Shown here in pieces: positions 1-7,922 of a stretch of 40,968 bases of DNA. Origin of the DNA: an uncultured Ruminococcus sp. Its GTDB lineage: Bacteria > Bacillota > Clostridia > Oscillospirales > Acutalibacteraceae. The stretch covers positions 1 to 40,968 of the forward strand of contig CACWOX010000031.1 in NCBI GenBank assembly GCA_902762615.1. Reading direction: 5' to 3'. Under the pieces are notes generated by a model. It made no database searches and was not told where the DNA came from. It saw only the letters and a list, made by a program, of their open reading frames with translations. Each line of letters begins with the position of its first letter. The first letter of the stretch is position 1. The translations under genes were made by a program, and so were the position numbers.

Positions 1-1
1 A

Positions 2-1348
2 AAGAGAGATGAATTCAACAGAATGATAGCCGACTGTCAACGGGGGAAGATAGATCGGATCATCACGAAGTCCGTCTCAAGATTTGCCAGAAACACCGTC
101 GATTGTCTGGACACGGTCAGAAAGCTGTCCGCAATTGGAATCAGCGTACTTTTCCAGAAGGAACAGATCGACACAGCCAAAATGTCAAGCGAGTTCCTGC
201 TTGCACTGGCAGGGGTTCAGGCACAGGATGAATCGGTAAGCATATCCCAGAATGTAAAGTGGGGATGCAAAACCCGAATGAAACACGGTGAGCTTGTAGG
301 TTCCGCCGCATACGGATATGTGATGAAAAACGGAACGCTGGTAATCAACGAAGAAGAAGCGGAAGTAATTCGAACCATATTCCGGCTGTACTTGTCGGGT
401 ATGGGGAAACCAAAAATCGCTGATTATCTGAATGAAAACAACATTCCCTATCATGGCTCGGTTGAAAATTGGAGCTTAAACACTATCGACTATATTCTAC
501 AGAATGAGCGATACATTGGTGACGCGCTGCTACAGAAAACATTCACCAGCGACAGATTGCCGTTCAAGCGCCATAGAAACAAAGGAAACTGCCCCATGTA
601 CTATGTCAGCTTCAGTCACCCGCCGATTATTTCAAGAGAGGATTTCGAAGCTGTCAGAGAATTACAGAAAAAGCGAAACACAACCATCACCCGCACACAT
701 CGAAAACTGTCAAAGCTGCTTGTTTGCAATGACTGCAATCACAGCTACCGCAGAATCGAGATCAACGCAAAGAACTACTGGAAATGCCCATGCCGAAGCC
801 GCGGAGAAAGAAACTGTGACTCCATCCTACTGTACGAAGAAGATGTATGCGCAGCGTTGATTCGTATGGTAAATATTCTGCATCAGAACTATAATTACAT
901 TATAAAGCCAGCTATAGCGGCCAAAGAACATCTTATAAGCAAGGAAAACGGTGTCGATCACAAGGTGTACGAAATTGATAAGCTCATAGCGGAAGTAAAC
1001 AATCAGATACATCTGCTGACACAGCTTCAGGTTCAGGGAATTCTTGACCCCACAGACTTTACCTTGGAAAGCAGTACCCTGACCAATAAGGTCAATAAGC
1101 TCAGAGCGGAGAGAATGAGGCTGCTCAGACAGAGTCAACTGAACGACGAGCTTATAAAGATGGAAGAAATCGCTGATATCATATACAGCATAGATCAGGA
1201 GCTTGCGACGTTTGACGAAGATCTCATACGAAGCATTGTAGAAAAAATCATTGTCAAATCGTCCGTCGAAATTGAAATCCATTTATTCGGCGGCTTGGTC
1301 ATCACAGAATACCTGCCCAAAAGAAAGGAGAGAAATCATCAGGAATGA
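2..1348 (+). CDS. Large serine recombinase, N-terminus cut by window edge
   Basis: The frame is open from base 2. The first visible residues (KRDEFNRMI, then QRGKIDRIITKSVSRFARN) align with the second half of the resolvase catalytic domain of the intact recombinase at 2094-3704, so about 85-90 residues, including the catalytic serine, lie outside the window. A Recombinase domain (YLSGMGKPKIADYLNE... and NERYIGDALLQKTF) and a Cys-rich zinc-ribbon (VCNDCNHSYRR... KCPCRSRGERNCDS) follow, then a coiled-coil-like tail. This is the standard layout of large serine recombinases that integrate and excise mobile elements by cutting DNA through a phosphoserine link. It overlaps the next gene by 4 bases (ATGA). 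The ATG at base 23 is internal, not the true start. Confidence 0.9.
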   Translation, partial: KRDEFNRMIADCQRGKIDRIITKSVSRFARNTVDCLDTVRKLSAIGISVLFQKEQIDTAKMSSEFLLALAGVQAQDESVSISQNVKWGCKTRMKHGELVGSAAYGYVMKNGTLVINEEEAEVIRTIFRLYLSGMGKPKIADYLNENNIPYHGSVENWSLNTIDYILQNERYIGDALLQKTFTSDRLPFKRHRNKGNCPMYYVSFSHPPIISREDFEAVRELQKKRNTTITRTHRKLSKLLVCNDCNHSYRRIEINAKNYWKCPCRSRGERNCDSILLYEEDVCAALIRMVNILHQNYNYIIKPAIAAKEHLISKENGVDHKVYEIDKLIAEVNNQIHLLTQLQVQGILDPTDFTLESSTLTNKVNKLRAERMRLLRQSQLNDELIKMEEIADIIYSIDQELATFDEDLIRSIVEKIIVKSSVEIEIHLFGGLVITEYLPKRKERNHQE

Positions 1349-2143
1349 ACAACAGATATACGCCATTCGGATACTGCATTCGTGACGGAAAGACGATGGT
1401 CGTATCTTCGGAGGCCGAAGTGATCACAAAAATCTATTCGTTGTATCTGTCAGGAGAGTCTCTTAAAACAATCGCCGCACTGCTTACCTATGAAAAGGTT
1501 GAATTCCTTCCGGATAGGTGGAATTGGAATAAGAACCGAATCGTCAGAATCCTCGATGATACCCGTTATATGGGAACGGAACGATATGCTTCCATCATCT
1601 CAGCGGATGTGTTTCAACAGGCACAGGAGATGAAACTGTCCAGAAACACGCAGACAGGACATGATCGGACAAAGGTAATACACCTGCGACAATCCTCTGT
1701 GCCATGAGGTATATCACATCTCGGAAGAAGCGATGATTCAAATGATTGAAAATCTTATGGGCGGTGCTTCTGTAACAGTAAACAGCCAACCGGATCTGGA
1801 CAGTCTGTCTGAAATACAGCGATTGGAAAGAGAGATTGCCAGAGCAATCGAATATTATAACGGAGGCTTCAGCGAGATAGAAGCTATGATTCACGATTGC
1901 GTCAAGAAGAAATATCAAACCAAAAGCAGCGGCAGAGCCGATTCCGATAAACTGAAATACCATCTTGAAAGCGAAAGGTTTCAAGTAAACAGGCGCACAG
2001 TAGCGGAATTGGTAAGCCAGATACGATTAATGTCAGATAATGATCTGGAACTGACATTGATCAACGGACAAATACTGAGAAAGGAGATTAACAATGGAGG
2101 AGATCACCCAGCAGATGAAAAGTGTCAGGGAAATCTCACCTGA
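1345..2143 (+). pseudogene. Small recombinase-domain protein, frameshifted
   Basis: The first part (1345-1707) encodes a stand-alone Recombinase-type domain (TPFGYCIRDGKTMVVSSEAE, IYSLYLSGESLKTIAALL, RIVRILDDTRYMGTERY) with no resolvase catalytic domain before it. Its frame ends at 1707. A second frame continues from about 1679 with CDNPLCHEVYHISEEAMIQ, then a helical tail and a typical recombinase C-terminus (DLELTLINGQILRKEI), ending at 2143. Removing one A from the GTAATA at 1675-1680 joins the two frames into one protein of about 265 residues carrying a Cys pair. The gene is therefore probably broken by one inserted base, or the base is a sequencing error. Companion proteins of this kind accompany large serine recombinases in clostridial elements, where they may act as accessory factors. 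It overlaps the neighbours on both sides, as in an operon. Confidence 0.65.
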
Positions 2144-3704
2144 GAAAACGAGCCAAACCGAGAAGCGAGGTCATCGACAGATACGAGTAGCAGCCTACTG
2201 TCGTGTGTCAACGGACTCTGATGAGCAGGAAATGAGCTTTGAAGCACAGGTTGAATTCTATACCGATAAGATCATGAGAAATCCCGAATGGAAATTCGCC
2301 GGCATATTTGCTGACGAGGGCATAAGCGGTACACAGGCAACCAAAAGACCAAGATTCATGCAAATGATCAGACAGTGTCAACGGGGAAATATCGACATGA
2401 TCATCACCAAGTCGGTATCAAGATTTGCCAGAAATTCAGTTGACTGTATAAACTATGTCAGAAAGCTCAAAGAAATGGGAATTCCGGTGATCTTTGAAAA
2501 AGAAGGCTTGAACACCATGCACGCCACCAGCGAAATCTACCTGAGTATGCACGGTATCTTCGCACAATCGGAATCGGAGTCACTCAGCGGTAACGTCCGA
2601 ATGGGAAAAGCGATGAGCGCCAAAAAAGGAAACGTATCATTCAGCTACAAGTCCTTCCTCGGATATCGCAGAGGGGCTGACAATCAGCCGGAGATAGACC
2701 CCGAACAAGCGGAAATCGTAAGGCTGATATTCGACCGCTATCTTGCCGGCGACAGTCTGACAACTATCAAGCGATTTCTTGAAAGTCGGAGCTACCCCTC
2801 GCCTACCGGAAAATCGACATGGTCTGTGACTACGATACATTCCATACTGACCAACGAGAAATACAAAGGCGACGCGCTTCTGCAAAAGACATATGTGATC
2901 GACTGTATCACCCACAAGTCAAAGAAGAATGATGATCGCCCTCAATACTATGTCGAAAACAATCATCCGCCGATTGTATCAAAGGAAACATTCAATAAGG
3001 TGCAGGAGGAAATGGCGCGCAGAGCCAGCAAGCGGAAAGTCAAAGAGGTCGGCACTAAAACGGAATCCGGAAAATATTCAGGAAAATACGCTCTCACAGA
3101 TATGCTGATCTGCGGGCACTGCGGAACGCCATACAGAAGATGTACATGGTCAAAGAAAGGTACTAAAAAAATAGTGTGGCGCTGCATCAGCCGCCTTGAC
3201 TATGGGAAGAAATACTGTCCTGATTCTCCAAGCGTCAAAGAAGAAAGTCTCCAGAATGCAATCGTCGAGTGCATCAGGCAAGTAATTGAGGATGAAAGCG
3301 GATATGCCGTTATCGAAGGTCTTAAACATCATATCTGTATGTACTTCGGTAAGGATGATGAGAACAGTACTGCGGAAGACGAAGCAAGGGCAGCGGAACT
3401 GATACAGGCGATAACGCAAGCGGCAAGCACCGGAAAGTTTACTTCTGAAATGAAAGGAATGGTAGAGGAATTAAATCGGGTCAAAGCGGCTATCCAAGAG
3501 AAAAAAAGCAGGCAGTCCAGTGAAGAAAGAAGCTCGGACCGAATCAATGCAATCTTGACAGCCATAGACGGTCTTAGGGATACGCCAATAGCATTTGACA
3601 ATCAGGCAATCCGTCAGATCATAGATTGCATAAAGGTGATGTCCCAAGATGAAATCACAATCATCTTCAAAGGCGGATTTGAAAGAACCGTTCCGCTGAA
3701 ATGA
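2094..3704 (+). CDS. Large serine recombinase (site-specific integrase)
   Basis: This is an intact 536-residue protein. The resolvase domain starts near residue 30 with AAYCRVSTD; Ser39 is the predicted nucleophile, and further conserved blocks are EGISGT and ITKSVSRFARN. A Recombinase domain spans roughly residues 190-300 (FLGYRRG, SILTNEKYKGDALLQKTY). A zinc ribbon follows at roughly 335-375 (LICGHCGTPYRR ... WRCISR ... KKYCPDS), then a coiled-coil segment and a short C-terminal strand. The start is supported by AAAGGAG 5-8 bases upstream. It is the last of three tandem recombinase genes and is followed directly by a strong hairpin terminator, so this is probably one end of an integrative element whose cargo lies upstream of the window. 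The attachment site could not be identified from one end only. Confidence 0.93.
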   Translation: MEEITQQMKSVREISPEKTSQTEKRGHRQIRVAAYCRVSTDSDEQEMSFEAQVEFYTDKIMRNPEWKFAGIFADEGISGTQATKRPRFMQMIRQCQRGNIDMIITKSVSRFARNSVDCINYVRKLKEMGIPVIFEKEGLNTMHATSEIYLSMHGIFAQSESESLSGNVRMGKAMSAKKGNVSFSYKSFLGYRRGADNQPEIDPEQAEIVRLIFDRYLAGDSLTTIKRFLESRSYPSPTGKSTWSVTTIHSILTNEKYKGDALLQKTYVIDCITHKSKKNDDRPQYYVENNHPPIVSKETFNKVQEEMARRASKRKVKEVGTKTESGKYSGKYALTDMLICGHCGTPYRRCTWSKKGTKKIVWRCISRLDYGKKYCPDSPSVKEESLQNAIVECIRQVIEDESGYAVIEGLKHHICMYFGKDDENSTAEDEARAAELIQAITQAASTGKFTSEMKGMVEELNRVKAAIQEKKSRQSSEERSSDRINAILTAIDGLRDTPIAFDNQAIRQIIDCIKVMSQDEITIIFKGGFERTVPLK

Positions 3705-3728
3705 TCTGATATACAAACAGAGAAACAT

Positions 3729-3772
3729 AAAATGTAGCCTTCAATTCCGAAAGGCTTTGAAGGCTGCATTTT
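3729..3772 (+). terminator. Hairpin terminator after recombinase operon
   Basis: Arms of 16 bases at 3729-3744 and 3757-3772 pair completely with one G-U, around a 12-base loop. The 3' arm ends in TTTT. It sits 25 bases after the recombinase stop codon. Confidence 0.75.
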
Positions 3773-3807
3773 GTGCTTTACAAAATAGAAAGAAAGGAAA
3801 GTCAATC

Positions 3808-4137
3808 ATGGCACTGCTTTTTTCAGAAGTAACATTGAGAGCAGAAGATAAGCAAAGGAAATTCTTGGTCTCTGGCATTCCGATGGATTTAGATGATCTG
3901 GACGGTTGGACAGCATATGAGGATTTCTTATTGGAATTAGAGGATAAAACTTCAGTCAAGTTTATTTGTGATTCGTATTTATATGGAGAGAGAACAATTG
4001 AAGAAGCGACGCCAGAAGAAGTTGCCTACCTCACCATGAGATCGTCTTCCGATCCGGAGTTTCTCAATAGACACTGCAAGAAAATCTATCATTCCGAAGA
4101 TGATGTTTCGCTCGACCCGATAATCTTTCATTTATGA
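3808..4137 (+). CDS. Hypothetical protein, 109 residues
   Basis: The start at 3808 is chosen because AGAAAGGAAAG precedes it at a good distance. An upstream in-frame alternative falls inside the terminator hairpin and lacks a ribosome site. The protein is acidic and soluble, with no signal peptide or membrane segment (begins MALLFSEVTLRAEDKQRK, ends SLDPIIFHL). I do not recognise the family. It lies alone between the recombinase terminator and the repeat preceding the toxin-antitoxin pair, so it could be the first chromosomal gene beyond the element or leftover cargo. Confidence 0.7.
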   Translation: MALLFSEVTLRAEDKQRKFLVSGIPMDLDDLDGWTAYEDFLLELEDKTSVKFICDSYLYGERTIEEATPEEVAYLTMRSSSDPEFLNRHCKKIYHSEDDVSLDPIIFHL

Positions 4138-4235
4138 AAACATCGAAAAATGAAATTTGAAGGAAAAAGACTCGCTCAAAGTCCTGTTACGTTTCAAAAT
4201 CGTTCAAATTCTATTGTAGGGAGCTAAAACCAAGT

Positions 4236-4307
4236 GGCATCTTTTTTGTACTACCCTTCCATCAAAAAATCGTCGAACTTTGTCGAAAGACAATGTCCGG
4301 CGATTTT
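4236..4307 (+). repeat. Intergenic repeat element with GAAA-capped hairpin (copy 1)
   Basis: It starts with a 25-base segment (4236-4260; GGCATC, six T, GTACTACCCTTCC) that recurs identically at 5052-5076. A long imperfect hairpin follows: arms AAAAATCG...ACTTTGTC and GACAATGT...CGATTTTT around a GAAA tetraloop, about 20 bp with three imperfect pairs, ending in a T-run. A diverged copy of the whole element is at 22281-22357. The hairpin plus T-run can act as a terminator. Confidence 0.65.
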
Positions 4308-4311
4308 TTAC

Positions 4312-4340
4312 TTGACGAATATAAAATTATAGGGTATAAT
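4312..4340 (+). promoter_or_regulatory. Sigma-A promoter of the toxin-antitoxin operon
   Basis: -35 TTGACG (4312-4317) and a perfect -10 TATAAT (4335-4340) are separated by 17 bases, 43 bases before the antitoxin start. The promoter follows the hairpin of the repeat element directly. Confidence 0.8.
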
Positions 4341-4383
4341 AACAGTAAAGAAACAAACTTGGATGATTTAGGAGGCTATCAAA

Positions 4384-4752
4384 ATGTCAGTATCAGTGAT
4401 AAACAATGTAACAGACAGAAAAGTTGTCAGTATTTCTTCAAAGCGACAGATTACGATTCCTCAAAAATTTTACACCATGCTGGGATTCTCGGATACAGCG
4501 GAATGTGTTGTCCGCGGCAATGAATTGGTGATACGACCGGCAAAAGTTACCTCAGGAGGAGAATTTGCTGAGCAAATTCTGACTGATTTGATTGCGCAGG
4601 GATTATCGGGGGATGAATTGCTCAGGCAGTTCAAAATCACGCAGGCGAAAATCCGTCCGGCTGTAGAAGCAATGATTGCTGAATCGGAAGCAGTTGCCGC
4701 AGGTGAAAGTGAATACGCAACCTATGATGATGTGTTCGGAACGGAGGACTGA
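4384..4752 (+). CDS. AbrB/MazE-type antitoxin
   Basis: The 122-residue protein begins with a swapped-hairpin AbrB-type DNA-binding domain (VVSISSKRQITIPQKFYTMLGFSDTAECVVRGNELVIRPA, residues about 14-55). A helical acidic C-terminal half follows, rich in Glu and Ala, which in such antitoxins wraps the toxin. AGGAGG lies at 4371-4376, a good distance before the ATG. The stop is three bases before the next start, the tight coupling typical of type II toxin-antitoxin pairs. Known members neutralise the toxin and repress their own promoter. Autoregulation here is inferred. Confidence 0.82.
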   Translation: MSVSVINNVTDRKVVSISSKRQITIPQKFYTMLGFSDTAECVVRGNELVIRPAKVTSGGEFAEQILTDLIAQGLSGDELLRQFKITQAKIRPAVEAMIAESEAVAAGESEYATYDDVFGTED

Positions 4753-4755
4753 AAC

Positions 4756-5049
4756 ATGACAGAAGTCAGATTTCTTCCGCCCGCCGCAAAATTTCTGAAG
4801 AAACTCAAAGACAAAAAACTGAAAACCCTGTTTCAGCAAGCCGTTGATAAAATTGCGGAGGATCACACGGTAGGTGAGGCAAAGGCGGGAGATTTAGACG
4901 GCATATTTTGCTACGATATATATTATAACAAAACCAATTACGAGTTAGCGTACAGGATAGAATATTACGATAACAAAATTGTAGTTGTTATTATGGCAGG
5001 TACCAGAGAGAATTTTTATGACGCGCTTAAACGGTATCTTAATGACTGA
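4756..5049 (+). CDS. RelE/ParE-superfamily toxin
   Basis: The 97-residue protein has the RelE/ParE fold pattern: an N-terminal strand and helix (VRFLPPAAKFLKKLKDKKLKTL), a second helix (FQQAVDKIAEDHTVGEAKAGDLDGIFCYDI), then strands (YELAYRIEYYDNKIVVVIMAGTRENFYDALKRY). RelE-type members cleave mRNA at the ribosome and ParE-type members target gyrase; which applies here cannot be told from sequence. It is translationally coupled to the AbrB-type antitoxin upstream. The usual partner of RelE is a different antitoxin fold, so the pairing is mixed. Confidence 0.82.
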   Translation: MTEVRFLPPAAKFLKKLKDKKLKTLFQQAVDKIAEDHTVGEAKAGDLDGIFCYDIYYNKTNYELAYRIEYYDNKIVVVIMAGTRENFYDALKRYLND

Positions 5050-5051
5050 TC

Positions 5052-5100
5052 GGCATCTTTTTTGTACTACCCTTCCAAGTCGGTGCATAAAAAAGATGCC
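5052..5100. repeat. 25-base direct repeat (copy 2) within a 12-bp inverted repeat
   Basis: Bases 5052-5076 are identical to 4236-4260. The first 12 (GGCATC plus six T) are matched by a perfect inverted copy at 5089-5100, giving a hairpin with a 25-base loop. The two direct copies bracket the toxin-antitoxin operon. The T-run inside the stem could terminate transcription on either strand. Confidence 0.7.
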
Positions 5101-5105
5101 ACCCC

Positions 5106-5139
5106 CGTGAAGCCCCTACAGTAGAGGCTTCACGGCGTT
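5106..5139 (+). terminator. Strong intrinsic terminator after the toxin gene
   Basis: A 13-bp stem with one mismatch (arms 5106-5118 and 5122-5134, starting CGTGAAGCC and ending GGCTTCACG) closes on a CAG loop and is followed by GCGTTTT. The stretch 5140-5347 that follows holds no gene I can support, only the leader and ribosome site of the next operon. Confidence 0.75.
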
Positions 5140-5347
5140 TTAGAGGTCAAAAAATGAAGCGGGCTGACCGTAGATGCTTTTGGGCATTTTTAGGGTGTTT
5201 TTGATAGTGAACCCCTGTGACAGCATTTTATGAGCCTCGCTTTCCCCTTTTTCAGGAAAATTTCACACCAAAAATTGATGCAGAGCTGTAACAAAGCGGG
5301 TTTTATAATCAATTATAAATAGAACGGACAAAAGGAGGTGAAAACCT

Positions 5348-5827
5348 GTGCAGTCAATGGAGGAAGTCTATCAAAAGTATGCCAAAGCCGTTTATCATTA
5401 CTTGCTGTCACTGTGCCGCTCGCATGATATTGCCGAGGAATTGACGCAGGAAACCTTTTATCAGGCAATCAAATCCATCGATCGGTATGACGAAAGCTAT
5501 AAAGTATCCACTTGGCTGTATGCGATTGCAAAAAATGTCTATCTTGCTTATCGACGGAAATATCCGGAATATGAGGACGTCACAGAACAGGAAATTCCTG
5601 TGGATTCCGCGGAAAATCAAGCGATGGACGCTTCGGGAGAAATGACAATCTTTAAAAAGATTCATGAATTGCCGGAGCCTTACAGAGAAATAATGTATTT
5701 GCGGATATATGGGGGATTATCCTTTCAACAGATCGGCGAAGTATATGCGAAAAACGAAACATGGGCAAGAGTGACATTTTACCGCAGCAAAGAAAAATTA
5801 AGAAAGGAAATGCATCAAGATGAATGA
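5348..5827 (+). CDS. ECF-type RNA polymerase sigma factor
   Basis: The 159-residue protein has sigma region 2 (YHYLLSLCRSHDIAEELTQETFYQAI and STWLYAIAKNVYLAYRR, residues about 12-75) and region 4 (LPEPYREIMYLRIYGGLSFQQIGEVYAKNETWARVTFYRSKEKLR, about 108-153), and lacks regions 1 and 3. It directs RNA polymerase to a dedicated set of promoters. The GTG start is preferred because AGGAGG (5333-5338) lies 9 bases upstream; the ATG at 5357 is too far. It overlaps the anti-sigma gene by 8 bases. A GTAACA motif at 5288-5293 upstream resembles ECF -35 elements, so autoregulation is possible but unproven. Confidence 0.93.
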   Translation: MQSMEEVYQKYAKAVYHYLLSLCRSHDIAEELTQETFYQAIKSIDRYDESYKVSTWLYAIAKNVYLAYRRKYPEYEDVTEQEIPVDSAENQAMDASGEMTIFKKIHELPEPYREIMYLRIYGGLSFQQIGEVYAKNETWARVTFYRSKEKLRKEMHQDE

Positions 5828-6491
5828 AACAAAACAAATTTTATGCGGCGTGATTCGCGATTTGCTGCCGTCCTATGTTGAACAACTGACGGGCAGCGAG
5901 ACAAATGAATTGGTTGAGCAACATCTCGCAGATTGTGAGGAATGCAGAAAGGTAGTGGAGAATATGAAAAACAACGAAAAAATGTCCCCTGTGATTCAGG
6001 GGGAGGAAAAAGCCGAGCTTGATTTCCTTAAGAAAAACAAGAAAAGAACACGTCTGATCGTCTGGTGCAGCATTGTGGCCGCTGTGTTGGTGATTTGCGG
6101 CGCCATCATTTATGCCGCCACTCGCCCGTCCTCCTATTTCATAGTAGACAATGGTGATGACGGTGTGATTACCGTAACGGCACAGAACGCGGCAAAAGGT
6201 TCATCCGGTATCGGATACATCACAATCGCCGAAGGACAGGAGATGGAAGTCAGAACAAATCTGACGGATAACAGCTCAATTACCATTGAAGTGCTGCCAG
6301 CCAATGTGGATGCAACAACCAAAGTGTTGATGGAAGAAACGTTTACCGCTATTAATGCTGATTTCTATGAATTACCCGCAGGGGATTACACCATTCGTAT
6401 TACCGCAAAGAAGGGTGCGAACGGCGATATGACGATCAAAGCGTCAGGGGAATCTGACGCCGGCGGCAACACGACGAGTGCAGCCGATTAA
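5820..6491 (+). CDS. Transmembrane anti-sigma factor with zinc finger
   Basis: The N-terminus holds a ZF-HC2-type zinc-binding anti-sigma domain, with Cys9 and then H35-x3-C39-x2-C42 in HLADCEEC. One membrane helix follows at about residues 79-99 (LIVWCSIVAAVLVICGAIIY), then an extracytoplasmic beta-rich domain of about 120 residues. It should hold the upstream sigma factor at the membrane and release it on a signal sensed outside the cell. The start overlaps the sigma gene stop, ensuring coupled synthesis. The external domain (FIVDNGDDGVITVTAQNAAKG...) is not a family I can name. Confidence 0.85.
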   Translation: MNETKQILCGVIRDLLPSYVEQLTGSETNELVEQHLADCEECRKVVENMKNNEKMSPVIQGEEKAELDFLKKNKKRTRLIVWCSIVAAVLVICGAIIYAATRPSSYFIVDNGDDGVITVTAQNAAKGSSGIGYITIAEGQEMEVRTNLTDNSSITIEVLPANVDATTKVLMEETFTAINADFYELPAGDYTIRITAKKGANGDMTIKASGESDAGGNTTSAAD

Positions 6492-6525
6492 TGCGGACGG
6501 ATTTTAAAGAATAGGAGATAATGGA

Positions 6526-7041
6526 ATGAAATTTTTTAAATTGAGCATTTTAAGCGTAGCAGTAATTTTGTCAATTATGCTTTCCATCACAAGCTGCACA
6601 GGAAACAAGAGTCATACTGACACTGACAATGAATCCTCTGATATGCAGTCGGTCAACGATACAGTCATCGACACAAAGGCATATTCCGGTATAACCACTC
6701 TTCCCAGCAGTGAAGTGGAAGAATTTGCATCCACCGTTAAAAAGGCGTATCTGGACGAGGACTGGGAAACCATTTCTTCCCTTATCGATTACCCGATCAC
6801 ACTGTATCCTGATGTAAAAGTCAATAATGCAGAGGAATTTCTCTCTTATGTCAAGGGGAAGCATATCAGCGAAAGCGACCGCACCGCTATGGAGAATGAA
6901 ACCTGTGTCGATCTGGGAAAAAATGGCGAAGGGGTATTCCTCGGCAGCGGAGAAGTATGGATCAGAGACGTTAATTTTAACGGAATCGAGCAGATTTCGG
7001 AACCAAAGCTGAAAATATTCGGGCTGAACGGAATCGTTTGA
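6526..7041 (+). CDS. Lipoprotein, unknown function
   Basis: The 171-residue protein has a lipoprotein signal (MKFFKLSILSVAVILSIMLS then lipobox SITSC). A Ser/Asp-rich spacer and a globular domain follow (VEEFASTVKKAYLDEDWETISSLIDYPITLY...) that resembles small NTF2-like secreted domains, though I cannot assign it firmly. AGGAG precedes the start. It follows the anti-sigma gene by 34 bases on the same strand, so it is probably cotranscribed and may be part of the signal-sensing or response set of the ECF system. Confidence 0.8.
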   Translation: MKFFKLSILSVAVILSIMLSITSCTGNKSHTDTDNESSDMQSVNDTVIDTKAYSGITTLPSSEVEEFASTVKKAYLDEDWETISSLIDYPITLYPDVKVNNAEEFLSYVKGKHISESDRTAMENETCVDLGKNGEGVFLGSGEVWIRDVNFNGIEQISEPKLKIFGLNGIV

Positions 7042-7087
7042 CAATAATTACCATATCAAAAATTGTTATTTAAAAGGGAGCCTGAAA

Positions 7088-7738
7088 ATGATAAAAAAAA
7101 CGATTTACACGACAATCGCAACTCTCACAATGGCGTTCCTTCTGTTAACGCAGCTCTGCGGCTGCGGAGGGCAGAATAACGCCGCAGAGTCATCCGACCC
7201 TGCCGAATCGGCTGCAACTCAGAGCGGAACAGGCAGACAGGACGGCGAGCGCTTTGAGGACGTTATCATGATCGAAGGTATGGAGGAAACAGTCAGATAC
7301 GAGCATATCATAAACGATTCCATAGGAATCGAAATGGACTACGACTACGAATCGCTCAAACGATACAGTGAGTCGGATCGCGAACGCTTTGTTTCGGTCT
7401 ATGACGATCCCGAAAAGCCCAAGATCTATCTCGATGTTACCTACAGCGCGGAGGATGCCGACACTGTCGCAGCGTCTATAAGCAAGGGGCTTTCAAAGAA
7501 TTATGATATCATAAAGGAATCGTTCACGCTTGACCGTGCGGGAGACTGCATACGAATCGATGCGTCCAGCGGCAAAGACAACAAAACGCCTGACAGGTTG
7601 CAGACGGCGTATATCATCCCCGCAGCCGATGGCTGCCGCATCATCAGAGCATACTACACGATGGAAAGTGCCGAGGGATTTGGGAGACGGTTCAGTAAGA
7701 TTGCGAATACTCTCGTGGTTATCGACCGCAACGCATAA
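7088..7738 (+). CDS. Lipoprotein, unknown function
   Basis: The 216-residue protein has a lipoprotein signal with lipobox QLCGC (cysteine near residue 26), an Ala/Ser/Glu-rich linker and a C-terminal alpha/beta domain (YEHIINDSIGIEMDYDYESLKRY ... TLVVIDRNA). GGGAG precedes the start. It lies 46 bases after the previous lipoprotein gene and probably ends the sigma / anti-sigma operon. I do not recognise the family. Confidence 0.8.
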   Translation: MIKKTIYTTIATLTMAFLLLTQLCGCGGQNNAAESSDPAESAATQSGTGRQDGERFEDVIMIEGMEETVRYEHIINDSIGIEMDYDYESLKRYSESDRERFVSVYDDPEKPKIYLDVTYSAEDADTVAASISKGLSKNYDIIKESFTLDRAGDCIRIDASSGKDNKTPDRLQTAYIIPAADGCRIIRAYYTMESAEGFGRRFSKIANTLVVIDRNA

Positions 7739-7815
7739 ACAATGCTGCCATACTAATAGGTAATATCCGAAATCAGAGATTTAATGATGTCCGTATAAGT
7801 CAGAATAAAAAACAA

Positions 7816-7858
7816 CCCACGTCCGAAACGCCAACCGATGGCTGTGCTTCGGACGTGG
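7816..7858 (-). terminator. Terminator hairpin between convergent genes
   Basis: The arms CCACGTCCGAA (7817-7827) and TTCGGACGTGG (7848-7858) pair perfectly. On the minus strand the hairpin is followed by GTTGTTTTTT, so it best serves the minus-strand surface-protein gene. It may also stop the plus-strand lipoprotein operon. Confidence 0.75.
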
Positions 7859-7922
7859 TTCTGTATTGTCTGACTTGTCAGGCCTTTTTCATATCACACT
7901 CGCGGTAATCAATCACATAATG

